A stretch of DNA of 64,000 nt from an uncultured Marinobacter sp. (GTDB taxonomy: Bacteria > Pseudomonadota > Gammaproteobacteria > Pseudomonadales > Oleiphilaceae), in NCBI RefSeq assembly GCF_947488835.1, contig NZ_CANLBK010000001.1, positions 1,798,001 to 1,862,000 on the forward strand, written 5' to 3'. This document shows, one piece after another, positions 20,884-30,119 of the stretch. Numbering within the stretch: the first letter of the stretch is position 1; every line of letters starts with the position of its first letter. The position numbers and the translations under genes were made by a program. Below the pieces are notes generated by a model. It worked only from the letters and a program-made list of their open reading frames with translations. It was not told the origin of the DNA and did not search any database.

Positions 20884-22563
20884 ATGCTCACACAGCTCAC
20901 CGTTTCCAACTACGCGATCGCCGAAAGAGTAGAACTGCAATTCAGCAAGGGCATGACAGCTCTCACTGGCGAAACAGGCGCGGGCAAATCCATTGTTCTG
21001 GATGCACTGGGGCTGGCCATGGGCGGTCGCGCCGATGCGGGTGCAGTGCGCCATGGCGCGAAGCGTGCAGATATTACGGCGACCTTTGATGTTTCGAGCA
21101 TTCCAGACGCTCTACAGTGGCTGGAAAGCCACGAACTGGATGACGACAGCGACTGCATTCTGCGCCGGGTCATCAGCAAGGACGGGCGGTCTCGCGCCTA
21201 TATTAACGGCCAACCCTGCCCTTTGGCGCATCTGAAAGATCTGGGCGGACTGCTGATGGACATTCACAGCCAGCACCAGCACCAATCACTTTTACGAAAA
21301 GAAACCCACCGTAAATTGATAGACGAATACGCAGGCGCCGAAGACCTCGCCAATCAGACTCGCGAAGCATGGAAGGCCTGGAGCCAGATTCGTACAAAAC
21401 TGATCGAGCGCCAGCAAAATGCAGAGGAATCGGAAGCCCGGCTGCAGCTACTTCGCTATCAAGTGGAAGAACTTGACCGTCTTGCACTGGAAAACGGTGA
21501 GCAGGAGCTACTTGAGCAAGAACAGGCACAACTGAGCCAGGCCGACGCCATTCTTCACAATAGTCATCAGGCAGCTCTGCTATGCACGGAAGATGACACC
21601 AGCGCCGCGGGCTTATTGCGCCAGGCGCTGCAACAACTCGCGCAGTTGCCGGTTGAAATACCCGCGCTGGCCGACACGATTCAAATGCTCAACGAAGCGC
21701 AGATCCAGATCAGCGAAGCCGGCGACAATCTTCGCCACTTTGTGGATGACTACGAAGCCGACCCTGCCCGCCTGTCCGAAGTTGAGGACAGGCTAAGCGC
21801 GATCTACCAGATGGCACGCAAACACCGCATCAACCCCGAGGAACTGATGGAGCTTCACTCGCGGCAAAGTGCAGAGCTGGCAGAGCTGGACGGTGGCGAA
21901 GGCAGCCTGGAGCAACTGGAGGTGGATCTTGAAAGCCACCGCAACGCGTTCAATGAGCTGGCCGGTAAACTCTCCGATATTCGTGCTAAAGCAGCAGGGG
22001 AGCTGGATCAACGCATCGCAAGTGAGCTTGCCCAGCTGAGCATGCCGTCGGTTCAGTTTGTTACTCACCTGAGCAGTAACAATCAGAACGAGCCGTCACC
22101 TCACGGGCTGGAAGAAGTAGAATTTTTGGTGAGCGCCAACCCAGGGCAACCGGCAAGGCCTCTGGCAAAAGTTGCTTCCGGCGGCGAACTTTCACGAATC
22201 AGCTTGGCAATTCAAGTGGTGGTTGCGCAAACATCCACCACACCAACCCTGATCTTTGACGAAGTTGACGTGGGCATTGGCGGCGGTACTGCAGAGGTGG
22301 TCGGCAAGCTGCTACGTTCGTTGGGGGCTAATGGGCAGGTTATCTGCGTCACGCACTTGCCGCAGGTTGCAGCTCAGTGTCACCAACACTTGTTTGTGAG
22401 CAAATTTACCCAGCAAGACGCGACTTTCTCAAAAATCGAATCTCTGGATGACCAGGGAAGAATATGCGAAGTGGCAAGAATGCTTGGGGGCGTTGATATG
22501 ACGGAGCACACCCTGGCCCACGCAACGGAAATGTTTTCTAAAGGACAGGCTACCCACCACTGA
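20884..22563 (+). CDS. recN: DNA repair protein RecN
   Basis: RecN is an SMC-like ATPase of double-strand-break repair. The 559-residue protein has Walker A GETGAGKS near residue 33, a long central coiled coil (about 150-370), the ABC signature segment VASGGELSRISLA and Walker B LIFDEVDVGIGG, then the His-switch segment CVTHLPQVAA. The ATG is preceded by GCGGAGG. Two LexA boxes upstream indicate SOS control. A clear terminator follows, and fur lies convergent. Confidence 0.98.
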   Translation: MLTQLTVSNYAIAERVELQFSKGMTALTGETGAGKSIVLDALGLAMGGRADAGAVRHGAKRADITATFDVSSIPDALQWLESHELDDDSDCILRRVISKDGRSRAYINGQPCPLAHLKDLGGLLMDIHSQHQHQSLLRKETHRKLIDEYAGAEDLANQTREAWKAWSQIRTKLIERQQNAEESEARLQLLRYQVEELDRLALENGEQELLEQEQAQLSQADAILHNSHQAALLCTEDDTSAAGLLRQALQQLAQLPVEIPALADTIQMLNEAQIQISEAGDNLRHFVDDYEADPARLSEVEDRLSAIYQMARKHRINPEELMELHSRQSAELAELDGGEGSLEQLEVDLESHRNAFNELAGKLSDIRAKAAGELDQRIASELAQLSMPSVQFVTHLSSNNQNEPSPHGLEEVEFLVSANPGQPARPLAKVASGGELSRISLAIQVVVAQTSTTPTLIFDEVDVGIGGGTAEVVGKLLRSLGANGQVICVTHLPQVAAQCHQHLFVSKFTQQDATFSKIESLDDQGRICEVARMLGGVDMTEHTLAHATEMFSKGQATHH

Positions 22564-22607
22564 ACGGTGGCACCAACCACTTCCCCCTCTCGACCCTGAG
22601 AGCTATT

Positions 22608-22638
22608 GGGGCAGGCTTATCGGCCTGCCCCTTTTTTT
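22608..22638 (+). terminator. recN intrinsic terminator
   Basis: GGGGCAGGC pairs with GCCTGCCCC around loop TTATCG, followed by seven T residues on the plus strand. Confidence 0.9.
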
Positions 22639-22659
22639 GAGTTGTTGACGCTTAGGTAA

Positions 22660-23067
22660 TTACTTGAGGGGCTTAACGTAAAGAATCAGGCTGTGCTCTA
22701 CAATTTCATAGCCGTGCTCTTTCGCAATTATTTTTTGACGCTCTTCGATGATCTCATCGACAAACTCAACCACCTGCCCGGTCTGCGTGCAAACCATATG
22801 ATCATGATGATCTTCGCCAGCCATTTCGAATACGGCATGGCCGCCTTCAAAGTTGTGACGCAACACCAGCCCCGCCGTCTCAAACTGAGTAAGCACGCGG
22901 TATACAGTGGCCAAGCCCACATCATCACCCTGATCCAGAAGCCGTTTGTACACATCTTCTGCGCTGAGATGATGGTCCTTGGCGTTTTCCAGGATGTTGA
23001 AAATTTTCACTCTTGGCAGAGTTACCTTGAGACCGACTTTTCGTAGTTCGGCGTTTTCAGATGACAT
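22660..23067 (-). CDS. fur: ferric uptake regulator Fur
   Basis: Fur represses iron-uptake genes when loaded with Fe(II). The 135-residue protein has the winged-helix DNA-binding half (LKVTLPRVKIFNIL, LATVYRVLTQFETAGLV) and the metal-binding dimerisation half with HHDHMVC. The segment is C-T-Q-T, so the second cysteine of the E. coli-type structural zinc site is replaced by Thr, as in Pseudomonas Fur. The ATG at 23067 gives the family start; upstream extension is rejected. It is divergent from bamE, a conserved pairing. Confidence 0.97.
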   Translation of the reverse strand: MSSENAELRKVGLKVTLPRVKIFNILENAKDHHLSAEDVYKRLLDQGDDVGLATVYRVLTQFETAGLVLRHNFEGGHAVFEMAGEDHHDHMVCTQTGQVVEFVDEIIEERQKIIAKEHGYEIVEHSLILYVKPLK

Positions 23068-23082
23068 GTTACTATTCACTCT

Positions 23083-23111
23083 TTGGTGTGCCTCACGGCT
23101 TCCGGTATGAT
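23083..23111 (+). promoter_or_regulatory. sigma-70 promoter of bamE
   Basis: TTGGTG, a 17-bp spacer and TATGAT on the plus strand, about 80 nt before the bamE start and overlapping the 5' flank of the divergent fur gene. Confidence 0.6.
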
Positions 23112-23189
23112 GAAGCCGCCATTTAACGGTTAACCCGTGCCACACCTGCCCTTGGCAGGCGATTTCAAGATAGAGGATTTCCTCCGGCG

Positions 23190-23516
23190 ATGCAAAAGCT
23201 CACAGCTCTCATTCTCACTATCATTCTCTCCGGTTGCGCTTTCCCGGGCGTATACAAGATCAATGTTCAGCAAGGCAACATTGTTACCGATGAAGAGCTG
23301 TCCAAACTCAACGAAGGCATGCCCCGCAGCCAGGTTCAGGCGTTGCTCGGGAGCCCTTTGATGCTCAACCCGGTTGATAGCTCCCGGGAATACTATGTAT
23401 ACACATTCCAACGCAGAGGGGGCCCTATCGAAGAGCAGCGCATCATCGTCTATTACGACGCTGACCGTTACACCCACTATGAAGCAGAACTCCTGAACGA
23501 AACCCCGGCTTATTAA
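23190..23516 (+). CDS. bamE: outer membrane assembly lipoprotein BamE (SmpA/OmlA)
   Basis: BamE is a lipoprotein subunit of the BAM complex that inserts beta-barrel proteins. The 108-residue precursor has a signal peptide and lipobox L-S-G-C with the lipidated cysteine at residue 16. The SmpA/OmlA domain follows (GNIVTDEELSKLNEGMPRSQVQALLGSPLM). Divergence from fur and its place next to rnfH are conserved. Its TAA overlaps the stop codon of the convergent rnfH by three bases. Confidence 0.95.
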   Translation: MQKLTALILTIILSGCAFPGVYKINVQQGNIVTDEELSKLNEGMPRSQVQALLGSPLMLNPVDSSREYYVYTFQRRGGPIEEQRIIVYYDADRYTHYEAELLNETPAY

Positions 23517-23803
23517 TCTGCCACAGACTTCTTTTTAGCCCGGTTTAACCGCGCCTGCTTCGGATCAATCTGGAGCGGGCGATATAATTCAACTCTATCC
23601 CCATCTCGCAGTTCGTGATCCGAAGGCTTTTTTATTACCTTGCCGAATATCCCCATATTGATGGAATCAACATCAATCTCCGGAAAAATAGCGGCAATTC
23701 CTGAAAGCCGAGCTGCGTCCACAGCCGTTGCGCCATCAGGCACTTGTACCGATATTATTTCCTGCCTGTCTGGCCGGGCGTAAGCTACCTCAACTCGAAG
23801 CAT
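23513..23803 (-). CDS. rnfH: RnfH family ubiquitin-like protein
   Basis: RnfH is a small beta-grasp (ThiS/MoaD-like) protein of uncertain role, paired with RatA in many proteobacteria. The 96 residues show VEVAYARPDRQEIISVQVPDGATAVDAA and the conserved GIFGKVIKKPSDHELRDGDRVELYRPL, with a basic C terminus. The ATG at 23803 overlaps the ratA stop (TGATG) and has GGGAGG six bases upstream. The adjacent GTG codon is a less likely start. Confidence 0.93.
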   Translation of the reverse strand: MLRVEVAYARPDRQEIISVQVPDGATAVDAARLSGIAAIFPEIDVDSINMGIFGKVIKKPSDHELRDGDRVELYRPLQIDPKQARLNRAKKKSVAD

Positions 23804-24246
23804 CACACGCCTCCCTTGTATATATCGTCGGCACGACGACAGAAAGCATCCACCATGGTTGTCGCCGCCTGATTGAAAACAGGCCCAAAGGTCATACGCG
23901 AAAGCGAGCCTGTGAACTCAAACTCCAACGTCAGAATCACCTTGCAGGCATTATCATCCAGCGCTTTAAAGTGCCAGCGCCCCTTCAGGTTACGAAACGG
24001 ACCATCCACCAGACTCATTTCAATGGCTTCTGGCATCAGCAACTGATTGCGGGTGGTGAGCTTGTGGCGAACCCCTCCCTTTGCAATTTCCAGCGACGCC
24101 ATAATCTGCTCAGGATCTTGCTGATGAATCTCGGCGCCTGCGCACCAGGGGAGGAACTCGGGGTAGCGGGCAATGTCATTGACCAAGTGAAACATGCGCT
24201 CCGCAGAGTGCATAACCAGAGCTGTTTTATCAATCTGATGAGCCAT
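23803..24246 (-). CDS. ratA: RatA family type II toxin / coenzyme Q-binding START protein
   Basis: This is a START/SRPBCC-fold protein. The E. coli homologue RatA can block 70S association, and eukaryotic homologues (Coq10) bind ubiquinone. The 147 residues show SAERMFHLVNDIARYPEFLPWCAGAEI, VDGPFRNLKGRWHF and a C-terminal VFNQAATTMVDAFCRRAD helix. It is translationally coupled to rnfH. The partner role of rnfH as an antitoxin is not shown by the sequence. Confidence 0.93.
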   Translation of the reverse strand: MAHQIDKTALVMHSAERMFHLVNDIARYPEFLPWCAGAEIHQQDPEQIMASLEIAKGGVRHKLTTRNQLLMPEAIEMSLVDGPFRNLKGRWHFKALDDNACKVILTLEFEFTGSLSRMTFGPVFNQAATTMVDAFCRRADDIYKGGV

Positions 24247-24320
24247 CGGAACCGGTTGTCCTGCTTACGAATACACTTTAAGGCTGATTTCAGGCCCTGC
24301 GGCCGCAAACACACCTGCAA

Positions 24321-25946
24321 TCAAACGCTATGATAAAGGATATCACCGTCTTTGGGGGCATTTTCCGGGAGGGACTGCGGCTGGTCGGATTTGTTGTCAG
24401 TCGTTTGCTCTGCGGGCACCAACTCACCCGCATCCTCACCAGCTCCATCACCGGCAGCCCCTACCCCACCCGCCTCAACCGGCTGTGGCGGGATGCCATT
24501 CTGTTCCTGAAGCACCAGCCCTGGCCCGGGTTCGCACCAGAGTGCCTCGCTGCCGGTGTCGCACATGTTCACCAGTGAGCTTGCTGTGTAGTGAATACCT
24601 ATGTAGGCAGCGACAAGAGGCAGGACCAGGCGCATAACCCAGAACCAGATTGTGCCAAACAGCCCCGGGGTTTTTCCGAGCATGCTTTTTGAAAGGTTGC
24701 GTGTCAGGCACCAGCCGGTGAAGAGCGCAATAAGAATCGCGACTAGCGGAATCATCAACCCGCCGGTTAACAACTCAAGCCAACGGAATACCGTGGCGCC
24801 ACCCAGCCGGTATTGCGACCACAAATTGAACGAAAACAGCGAAGCGAGCCCAGCAAGCCAAACGGACAACCCCACCAATAACACAGACAACCCGCGAGGC
24901 GCACCTGTCCACTCACGGAACCATCCAACGACCGGTTCCAGCAATGCGAGAGCCGTTGACCAGACAATCATCACAACCATCAGAAAAACAGTTGCGATAA
25001 CAAACTGACTTGCCGGCAGCTCGGCAAGCGATACCGGAAGCGACACAAACAACAGGCTAAAACCGCGCTCCCCATCAAAAACGCTGCTTTGCGTAGCCAT
25101 GGCGAAAATCATTAACCCTGCCAGAATCGCAACCAGGGTATCCATCAATACAACAGCCAGAATGGATCGTTTGAGCTGCGTGTTCGGAGTGGTGTAAGCA
25201 CCTAGAACCGCCCACACACCCATTCCCAAGCCCAAGGTATAAAAGGCATGAAACAACGCCGCACTGAGGCTTGTCCATGTGAGATCCTGCGGATGCATCT
25301 CGAGTATTTGGGTCATGGCGCCGTCAATCCGGCCGTACCAGGTGGCAAGCCCAAATAGCGCCAGCATGAGTATCAACGTACCAGGCACAACAATCCTGAA
25401 CGCGCGCTCAAGCCCCCCAACCACGCCCTGCCCAGACACCCACAAAACCATCACCAGAAAAAACCCGTGCCACCCCATGAATACGCGAAACTCACGAGGA
25501 TCAGAAACCAATGCGGCAAGCACGCCTGTCGCCTCCGCATGCCCTGCTCCTGAAAACCGACCGACGGCGCCATAAAACACGTAAGCCAAGGCGATCGACC
25601 CGAAAACCGCCGTAAACGACAGAACCAGAAATGCGCTCAATATACTGAACCGACCTACAGCCATCCAGGCTCTGGAACGTTTCGCACTGCGTATCAACCC
25701 ACCCATCGCCAGCACAATTCCGTGACGGGCGTTTCGACCGATGGCCGCCTCAGTAATCATCAAAGGTAGTGTGACCAGCAACAGGCAACCGAGGTATAGA
25801 AGAATAAACAGCCCGCCACCATGCAGGCTCGCCAGATACGGGAACTGCCACAGGTTTGCCAAGCCGACAGTTGCGCCCACTGCAGCCCAGAAGAAGGTTG
25901 ATTTTCGGGTAAACGACCCGATATGTGTTTGGTATGGCGTAGGCAT
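24321..25946 (-). CDS. sodium-dependent transporter, SNF (NSS) family
   Basis: This is a neurotransmitter:sodium symporter-family membrane protein, probably importing an amino acid or other small amine with Na+. The 541-residue protein begins with the family hallmark (TRKSTFFWAAVGATVGLANLWQFPYLA) and has about 11-12 membrane segments. Unusually, a roughly 80-residue soluble tail rich in Gly, Pro, Asp and Glu follows the last segment. The ATG at 25946 has GAGG seven bases upstream. It sits between ratA and smpB, which are adjacent in E. coli, so it was inserted into a conserved block. The substrate cannot be told from sequence. Confidence 0.9.
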   Translation of the reverse strand: MPTPYQTHIGSFTRKSTFFWAAVGATVGLANLWQFPYLASLHGGGLFILLYLGCLLLVTLPLMITEAAIGRNARHGIVLAMGGLIRSAKRSRAWMAVGRFSILSAFLVLSFTAVFGSIALAYVFYGAVGRFSGAGHAEATGVLAALVSDPREFRVFMGWHGFFLVMVLWVSGQGVVGGLERAFRIVVPGTLILMLALFGLATWYGRIDGAMTQILEMHPQDLTWTSLSAALFHAFYTLGLGMGVWAVLGAYTTPNTQLKRSILAVVLMDTLVAILAGLMIFAMATQSSVFDGERGFSLLFVSLPVSLAELPASQFVIATVFLMVVMIVWSTALALLEPVVGWFREWTGAPRGLSVLLVGLSVWLAGLASLFSFNLWSQYRLGGATVFRWLELLTGGLMIPLVAILIALFTGWCLTRNLSKSMLGKTPGLFGTIWFWVMRLVLPLVAAYIGIHYTASSLVNMCDTGSEALWCEPGPGLVLQEQNGIPPQPVEAGGVGAAGDGAGEDAGELVPAEQTTDNKSDQPQSLPENAPKDGDILYHSV

Positions 25947-26124
25947 TTTCGCCTCGGAAAGTGTCTGGTCCAGTATTGTAGCCGAAGGACTCCTCCGCGC
26001 ACGAACCATGCATGCCTTCGAGGGCGATTTCGTGACCAGTCTGGCACTCCTGAGCTACAATGCGCTTTTTGCCGACCTGCGATTGGCCGGCCCGTTCATT
26101 CGTCCGCATCCGGATAATTGATTC

Positions 26125-26604
26125 ATGAGCAAGAAAAAACCCGGTACGCCGAGCAGTACCATCGCCCTTAACAAAAAGGCGAAACACGAATACCACATAG
26201 AAGAACGCTTCGAAGCGGGTATGGTTTTACTCGGCTGGGAAGTGAAATCATTGCGAGCCGGCAAGGCCCAGATAACCGACGCCTATGTATTGTTGAAGGA
26301 CGGCGAAGCTTTCCTGCTGGGTGGGCACTTTCAGCCCCTGACCGAAGCCTCTACCCATGTTATTGCCGATCCTACTCGCACCCGCAAACTGCTGCTGCAC
26401 GCCAAGGAGCTGGCCAAACTGATCGGGGAAACAAGCCAGGCAGGCCAGACTTGCGTGCCTTTGGCGCTGTATTGGAAGAAGAACAAAGTGAAGTGCGAGA
26501 TTGCCCTGGTAAAGGGCAAGAAGCTGTTCGACAAGCGCGCTACCGAGAAAGAGCGTGACTGGGACCGCCAAAAACAGCGCATTATGCGAGAAAACACCAC
26601 TTGA
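26125..26604 (+). CDS. smpB: SsrA-binding protein SmpB
   Basis: SmpB binds tmRNA and takes it to stalled ribosomes for trans-translation. The 159-residue protein shows the OB-fold core ([54 protein letters not shown]). Its basic C-terminal tail ([22 protein letters not shown]) enters the decoding centre. ssrA starts 63 nt downstream on the same strand. Confidence 0.98.
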   Translation: MSKKKPGTPSSTIALNKKAKHEYHIEERFEAGMVLLGWEVKSLRAGKAQITDAYVLLKDGEAFLLGGHFQPLTEASTHVIADPTRTRKLLLHAKELAKLIGETSQAGQTCVPLALYWKKNKVKCEIALVKGKKLFDKRATEKERDWDRQKQRIMRENTT

Positions 26605-26629
26605 CGGTACAAGCCGCAACAAACAAACC

Positions 26630-26659
26630 TTGAAGTTGTGGGATTAGCCCACATATACT
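26630..26659 (+). promoter_or_regulatory. ssrA promoter
   Basis: TTGAAG, an 18-bp spacer and TATACT end nine bases before the first base of mature tmRNA, consistent with transcription starting at or next to the mature 5' end. Confidence 0.7.
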
Positions 26660-26667
26660 GTGAGTAA

Positions 26668-27030
26668 GGGGACGACATGGCTTCGACGCTGGTGGCGAAC
26701 CCTTGGGTGCATGTCGAGATGGCAGCGAATCTCGTTAATCCAAAGCTGCAACGCAATAGTCGCAAACGACGAAAACTACTCACTAGCAGCGTAAGCTGCT
26801 AGTCGTCCTGACTGGGTCGCCCGTAGCCCAGAGCTACATCTCAGGACGTCATCGCTTACGGGATGCTCCGTTATCCAGAGTTCACTGGCTAACGGCTAAG
26901 ATTTAAAGAACTCGCCTCTTACACCCTGGCCTTCGGGTCGTTCGAGGTTAAATCAATAGAAGGACATAAACATGTAGATCTCAAGGCACAGTGCTGGCGG
27001 ACGCGGGTTCAATTCCCGCCGTCTCCACCA
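26668..27030 (+). ncRNA. ssrA: transfer-messenger RNA (tmRNA)
   Basis: tmRNA rescues stalled ribosomes and tags the nascent chain for proteolysis. The 5' end GGGGACGACATGGCTTCGACG pairs with the 3' end CGTCTCC-A-CCA as a tRNA-like acceptor, and GCGGGTTCAATTCCCGC forms the T-arm. The tag frame at 26762-26794 encodes ANDENYSLAA followed by TAA. The length is 363 nt. It lies directly after smpB and has its own promoter and terminator. Confidence 0.98.
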
Positions 27031-27075
27031 ACCAAGAGTTTTAGGGGGGTCCACCAAGATCCACTGAAACGCCCT

Positions 27076-27100
27076 AAAGCCCCGGAAACGGGGCTTTTTT
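27076..27100 (+). terminator. ssrA intrinsic terminator
   Basis: GCCCCG / CGGGGC with a GAAA tetraloop, flanked by AAA and TTTTTT on the plus strand, about 50 nt after the tmRNA 3' end. Confidence 0.9.
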
Positions 27101-27135
27101 ATGTCTATCACATTCATATTGATCCAAAAGCCAAA

Positions 27136-27555
27136 TTACATCCCACTCCGTTCAAACCATGCATCATAGATCCGCTTATCCCATTTACTCTGGAAGAATG
27201 CGATCGCGGCTTTTTGATCCTCCTTGGAGAGTACATCTCCAAAGGCGGGCATTTGGCCACCCATGGGAGCGCCACCTTGATTGATCGTGCCCATCAGCAT
27301 GTCGAATGGATGGTGCCAGGCGTGCCCCTTTCCGTTAAGCGGTGGCGGCGGGAAGGAGCCATCCTCAAGCCGCTTTCTCCAATTAAAGGCACCTTGTGCG
27401 TTGGATCCGTGGCAACTCGCGCAGCTGTCGTCGAATACGGTCGCGCCACGCTCGACCTGGGCTAAGGTGTACCAGCGGCCATCTACCGTCCCGTCACTGC
27501 AGCCAGTCATTAATCCTACAATTAGAATTCCAAATGAAATTTTCACCTTACACAT
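27136..27555 (-). CDS. c-type cytochrome lipoprotein of the copper locus
   Basis: The 139-residue precursor has a signal peptide with lipobox M-T-G-C (Cys19), so it should be anchored to a membrane facing the periplasm. It carries one haem-binding CASCH at residues 45-49 and a later Met-Pro (GGQMPAF) as the probable axial ligand. This fits the monohaem class I (CccA-like) group. The ATG at 27555 has AGAGG upstream. It follows copB in the same direction. A role in electron transfer from the CopA oxidase is inferred from position only. Confidence 0.85.
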   Translation of the reverse strand: MCKVKISFGILIVGLMTGCSDGTVDGRWYTLAQVERGATVFDDSCASCHGSNAQGAFNWRKRLEDGSFPPPPLNGKGHAWHHPFDMLMGTINQGGAPMGGQMPAFGDVLSKEDQKAAIAFFQSKWDKRIYDAWFERSGM

Positions 27556-27657
27556 TATTTACCGCCTCTTTCCTGGCAGACGACTTCAGCAATACCCGCT
27601 CGGCCACTCCTATTACAAAGGGATCGGCGTTCATCAATCCTCCTTTCATTTCTTCTC

Positions 27658-28407
27658 TTAAAAGGAGAGCCGCGCGCCAATAACCGCAAACCAATCCTCT
27701 ATGCTAACGCCATCCGCCCTGGCAAAATCCGCTGTATCACCGTATTTGCGTTCGTGAACAACACCAACGTAGGGCGAGAAAGCGCGGTCAATCATGTCGT
27801 AGCTCAGTCGTAACCCGGTTTCTGTTGATACCAGGCCCTTCCCTACTTCAATTTCACGGTCCTCACTGAACGCAACCGTGGCATCCAGCGTCGCCGTGAG
27901 TATCCAGTAATTGGTGAGCAGCAACTCATACTCTGCATCGAGATCAGCGGAGGTGTCGCCGTCCTTGCTCACGTAAAGGTTCGCATCAATTTCAATCCAC
28001 TGCGGCGCCAGGCCTGCCACACCGAGAACTGCATAGGTTCGATCCGGGCCTTCCGGAGTGTCGAATCGTACCCCGGCCTTTGCATCGAAGAATGTTGATA
28101 TCGGGATTTGCCCTACCAACTGGTTTTCGAGTTTTTCGTAAGCTTGCTCTTCAAAGGAATACTCCCCACTGGTAAGCCAGTGGGCTTTGAAATTGTCAGT
28201 GCCGTAAAAGAAATCCGCGTCCCAAACGCCTATTTCTTCATCATTGTCACTGTAACGGTATTCAAGTTCTTCGAACTGCGCGCCCCACACCTTCAGCGGT
28301 TGCTTACGCTGAGTGGTATCCGGCATCCGCTCTTGAGCAGACGCCAGCGCCGGCATGACACTCAAGCTAACAACCGCGCTTGCAATCAACGGCATCCAAA
28401 GCTTCAT
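27658..28407 (-). CDS. copB: outer-membrane copper resistance protein CopB
   Basis: CopB/PcoB is an outer-membrane beta-barrel that accompanies CopA in copper resistance. The 249-residue precursor has a cleavable signal peptide (ASAQ cleavage near residue 25). It shows the family segments EYRYSDNDEEIGVWDADFFYG, TDNFKAHWLTSGEYSFE and EGPDRTYAVLGVAGLAPQWIEIDANLYVS, with a C-terminal ARLSF. The Met/His-rich N-terminal spacer seen in some CopB proteins is almost absent. Its ATG overlaps the copA stop (ATGA), so translation is coupled. Confidence 0.93.
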   Translation of the reverse strand: MKLWMPLIASAVVSLSVMPALASAQERMPDTTQRKQPLKVWGAQFEELEYRYSDNDEEIGVWDADFFYGTDNFKAHWLTSGEYSFEEQAYEKLENQLVGQIPISTFFDAKAGVRFDTPEGPDRTYAVLGVAGLAPQWIEIDANLYVSKDGDTSADLDAEYELLLTNYWILTATLDATVAFSEDREIEVGKGLVSTETGLRLSYDMIDRAFSPYVGVVHERKYGDTADFARADGVSIEDWFAVIGARLSF

Positions 28408-30119
28408 ACGTCACCCCCAACTTCGCTCGGCTGCTCACTGGATGCGGCCTGTGTAGATTCCGGCCCACCCTCAACAATCACTTTCCGGAACATGCCAGCC
28501 GCCATGTGATAAGTCAGGTGGCAATGGAAGGCCCACTGCCCAGGCGCATCCACTTCGGTTTCCATGTAAACCGTGGTACCAGGCTGCACACTGACGGTGT
28601 GTTTGATCGGATTCCACTGGCCAGCACCGACATCGAGAATCGACCACATACCGTGCAGGTGCATGGGGTGCGTCATCATGGTTTCGTTCACGAATTTGAA
28701 GCGAACTCGTTCGCCATATTTCAGGCGTATGGGATCAGCGTCTTCATATTTAACGCCATTGATACTCCAGGTGTAGCGTTCCATGTTGCCAGTAAGCCGC
28801 AACTCGATTTCTCGTGCAGGTTCCCGTTCTTCATAAAGAGGCTTCTGTGCTTTCAGATCGGCATAGGATAGAAATTTGCCGCCATTGGCTGCGGTTGGAA
28901 CCAGCCCGCTACCTTTAGCGTAAAACGGATCACTTGCACCGCCTTCAGGCATCATCATGGCGCTATGATCCATACCCTCCATATTGGAATGGTCCATATC
29001 AGGCATCTCAGCCATTTTGTTTGCACTGCCCATGCCACCGTGACCCATGCCGGGCATATCCCCGTGATCCATTCCCGGCATGCCGCCCATGTCCGCCATG
29101 GTCAATCGTGCGGGCTCGCGCAATCCGGGAACGGGCGCTTCCATTCCTTCTTCCATTGCCAACGTTGCCCTGGCATAACCGGAGCGCCCCATAGACTCGG
29201 CGAAAATCGTATAGGCTTGCTCCTCTCTGGGCCGAACGATCACGTCGTAGGTTTCCGCAACACCAATACGAAATTCATCCACATTGACTGGCTGCACGTT
29301 ATTGCCATCGGCCTGCACAACGGTCATTTCCAGCCCTGGAATCCGGATGTCAAAATAGGTCATCGCTGACGAGTTGATAAAACGCAGCCGAATTCGCTCG
29401 CCGGGTTCAAAGATGCCCGTCCAGTTCTGTTCCGGACCTTTGCCATTAATCATGCCGGTAAAACCCTGCAGATCCTCAACATCGGCCTGCATCATGCGCA
29501 TGTCGCCCCATGCCAAGCGCTCTTTTACCGTGCTCAGGAAGCCGTTTTCTGAAACGTCCGAAAAGAACTCCCCCACAGCTTGCTGTTTACGGTTGTAGTA
29601 ATCCGGCGTTACTTTGAGGTTGCGCATAACCCGTTCGCTGGCGTGCGGGTGTTTGTCCGTCAACTGAACTACGTATTCGCGATCGTAGCGAAACGGCTCA
29701 CGCCCTTCTGGTTCGATGATAATGGAACCGAATGCCCCCTCTGGTTCCTGAAACCCCGAGTGGCTGTGGAACCAGTAGGTCCCCGATTGTGTAATGGGGA
29801 ACCTGTAGGTGAACGTCTCCCCGGGTTTGATGCCAGGAAAGCTGATCCCCGGAACACCATCCTGCTCGAAGGGAAGAATCAAACCGTGCCAGTGAATAGA
29901 GGTCATCTCATCAAGGTTGTTGGTGACATTGATCGACACCTCTTCACCTTCTTTGAAGCGCAATGTCGGCCCAGGGGATTTGCCGTTGTAACCGACGCCC
30001 TCTTTCACAAAATCCCCGGTATCGATTGTCACTCGGTCCACAGTCAGGTTGTACTCACCCGCTAAGCCAATAGCGGGCAAAAGCAGGCTTAAAGCGCCTG
30101 CGACAAGAGTCCTCTTCAT
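28404..30119 (-). CDS. copA: periplasmic multicopper oxidase CopA
   Basis: CopA/PcoA oxidises Cu(I) in the periplasm and sequesters copper. The 571-residue protein has three cupredoxin domains with copper ligands in SIHWHG, YWFHSHSG, HPMHLHG and HCHLTYHMAAGM. A Met/His/Gly/Asp-rich segment (MGGMPGMDHGDMPGMG and similar, about 345-395) suits extra copper binding. The N terminus (MKRTLVAGALSLLLPAIGLAG) is a Sec-type signal with no twin arginine, unlike the Tat signal of classic CopA. I chose the ATG at 30119, which has AGGAG upstream, over the TTG two codons earlier. Confidence 0.95.
   Translation of the reverse strand: MKRTLVAGALSLLLPAIGLAGEYNLTVDRVTIDTGDFVKEGVGYNGKSPGPTLRFKEGEEVSINVTNNLDEMTSIHWHGLILPFEQDGVPGISFPGIKPGETFTYRFPITQSGTYWFHSHSGFQEPEGAFGSIIIEPEGREPFRYDREYVVQLTDKHPHASERVMRNLKVTPDYYNRKQQAVGEFFSDVSENGFLSTVKERLAWGDMRMMQADVEDLQGFTGMINGKGPEQNWTGIFEPGERIRLRFINSSAMTYFDIRIPGLEMTVVQADGNNVQPVNVDEFRIGVAETYDVIVRPREEQAYTIFAESMGRSGYARATLAMEEGMEAPVPGLREPARLTMADMGGMPGMDHGDMPGMGHGGMGSANKMAEMPDMDHSNMEGMDHSAMMMPEGGASDPFYAKGSGLVPTAANGGKFLSYADLKAQKPLYEEREPAREIELRLTGNMERYTWSINGVKYEDADPIRLKYGERVRFKFVNETMMTHPMHLHGMWSILDVGAGQWNPIKHTVSVQPGTTVYMETEVDAPGQWAFHCHLTYHMAAGMFRKVIVEGGPESTQAASSEQPSEVGGDV

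Noticed and set aside
27020..27065. Possible att site: TCCACCAA at the tmRNA 3' end and again 26 bp later
   Set aside because: Only eight bases repeat, no integrase or island boundary is seen nearby, and the repeat is too short to support integration.
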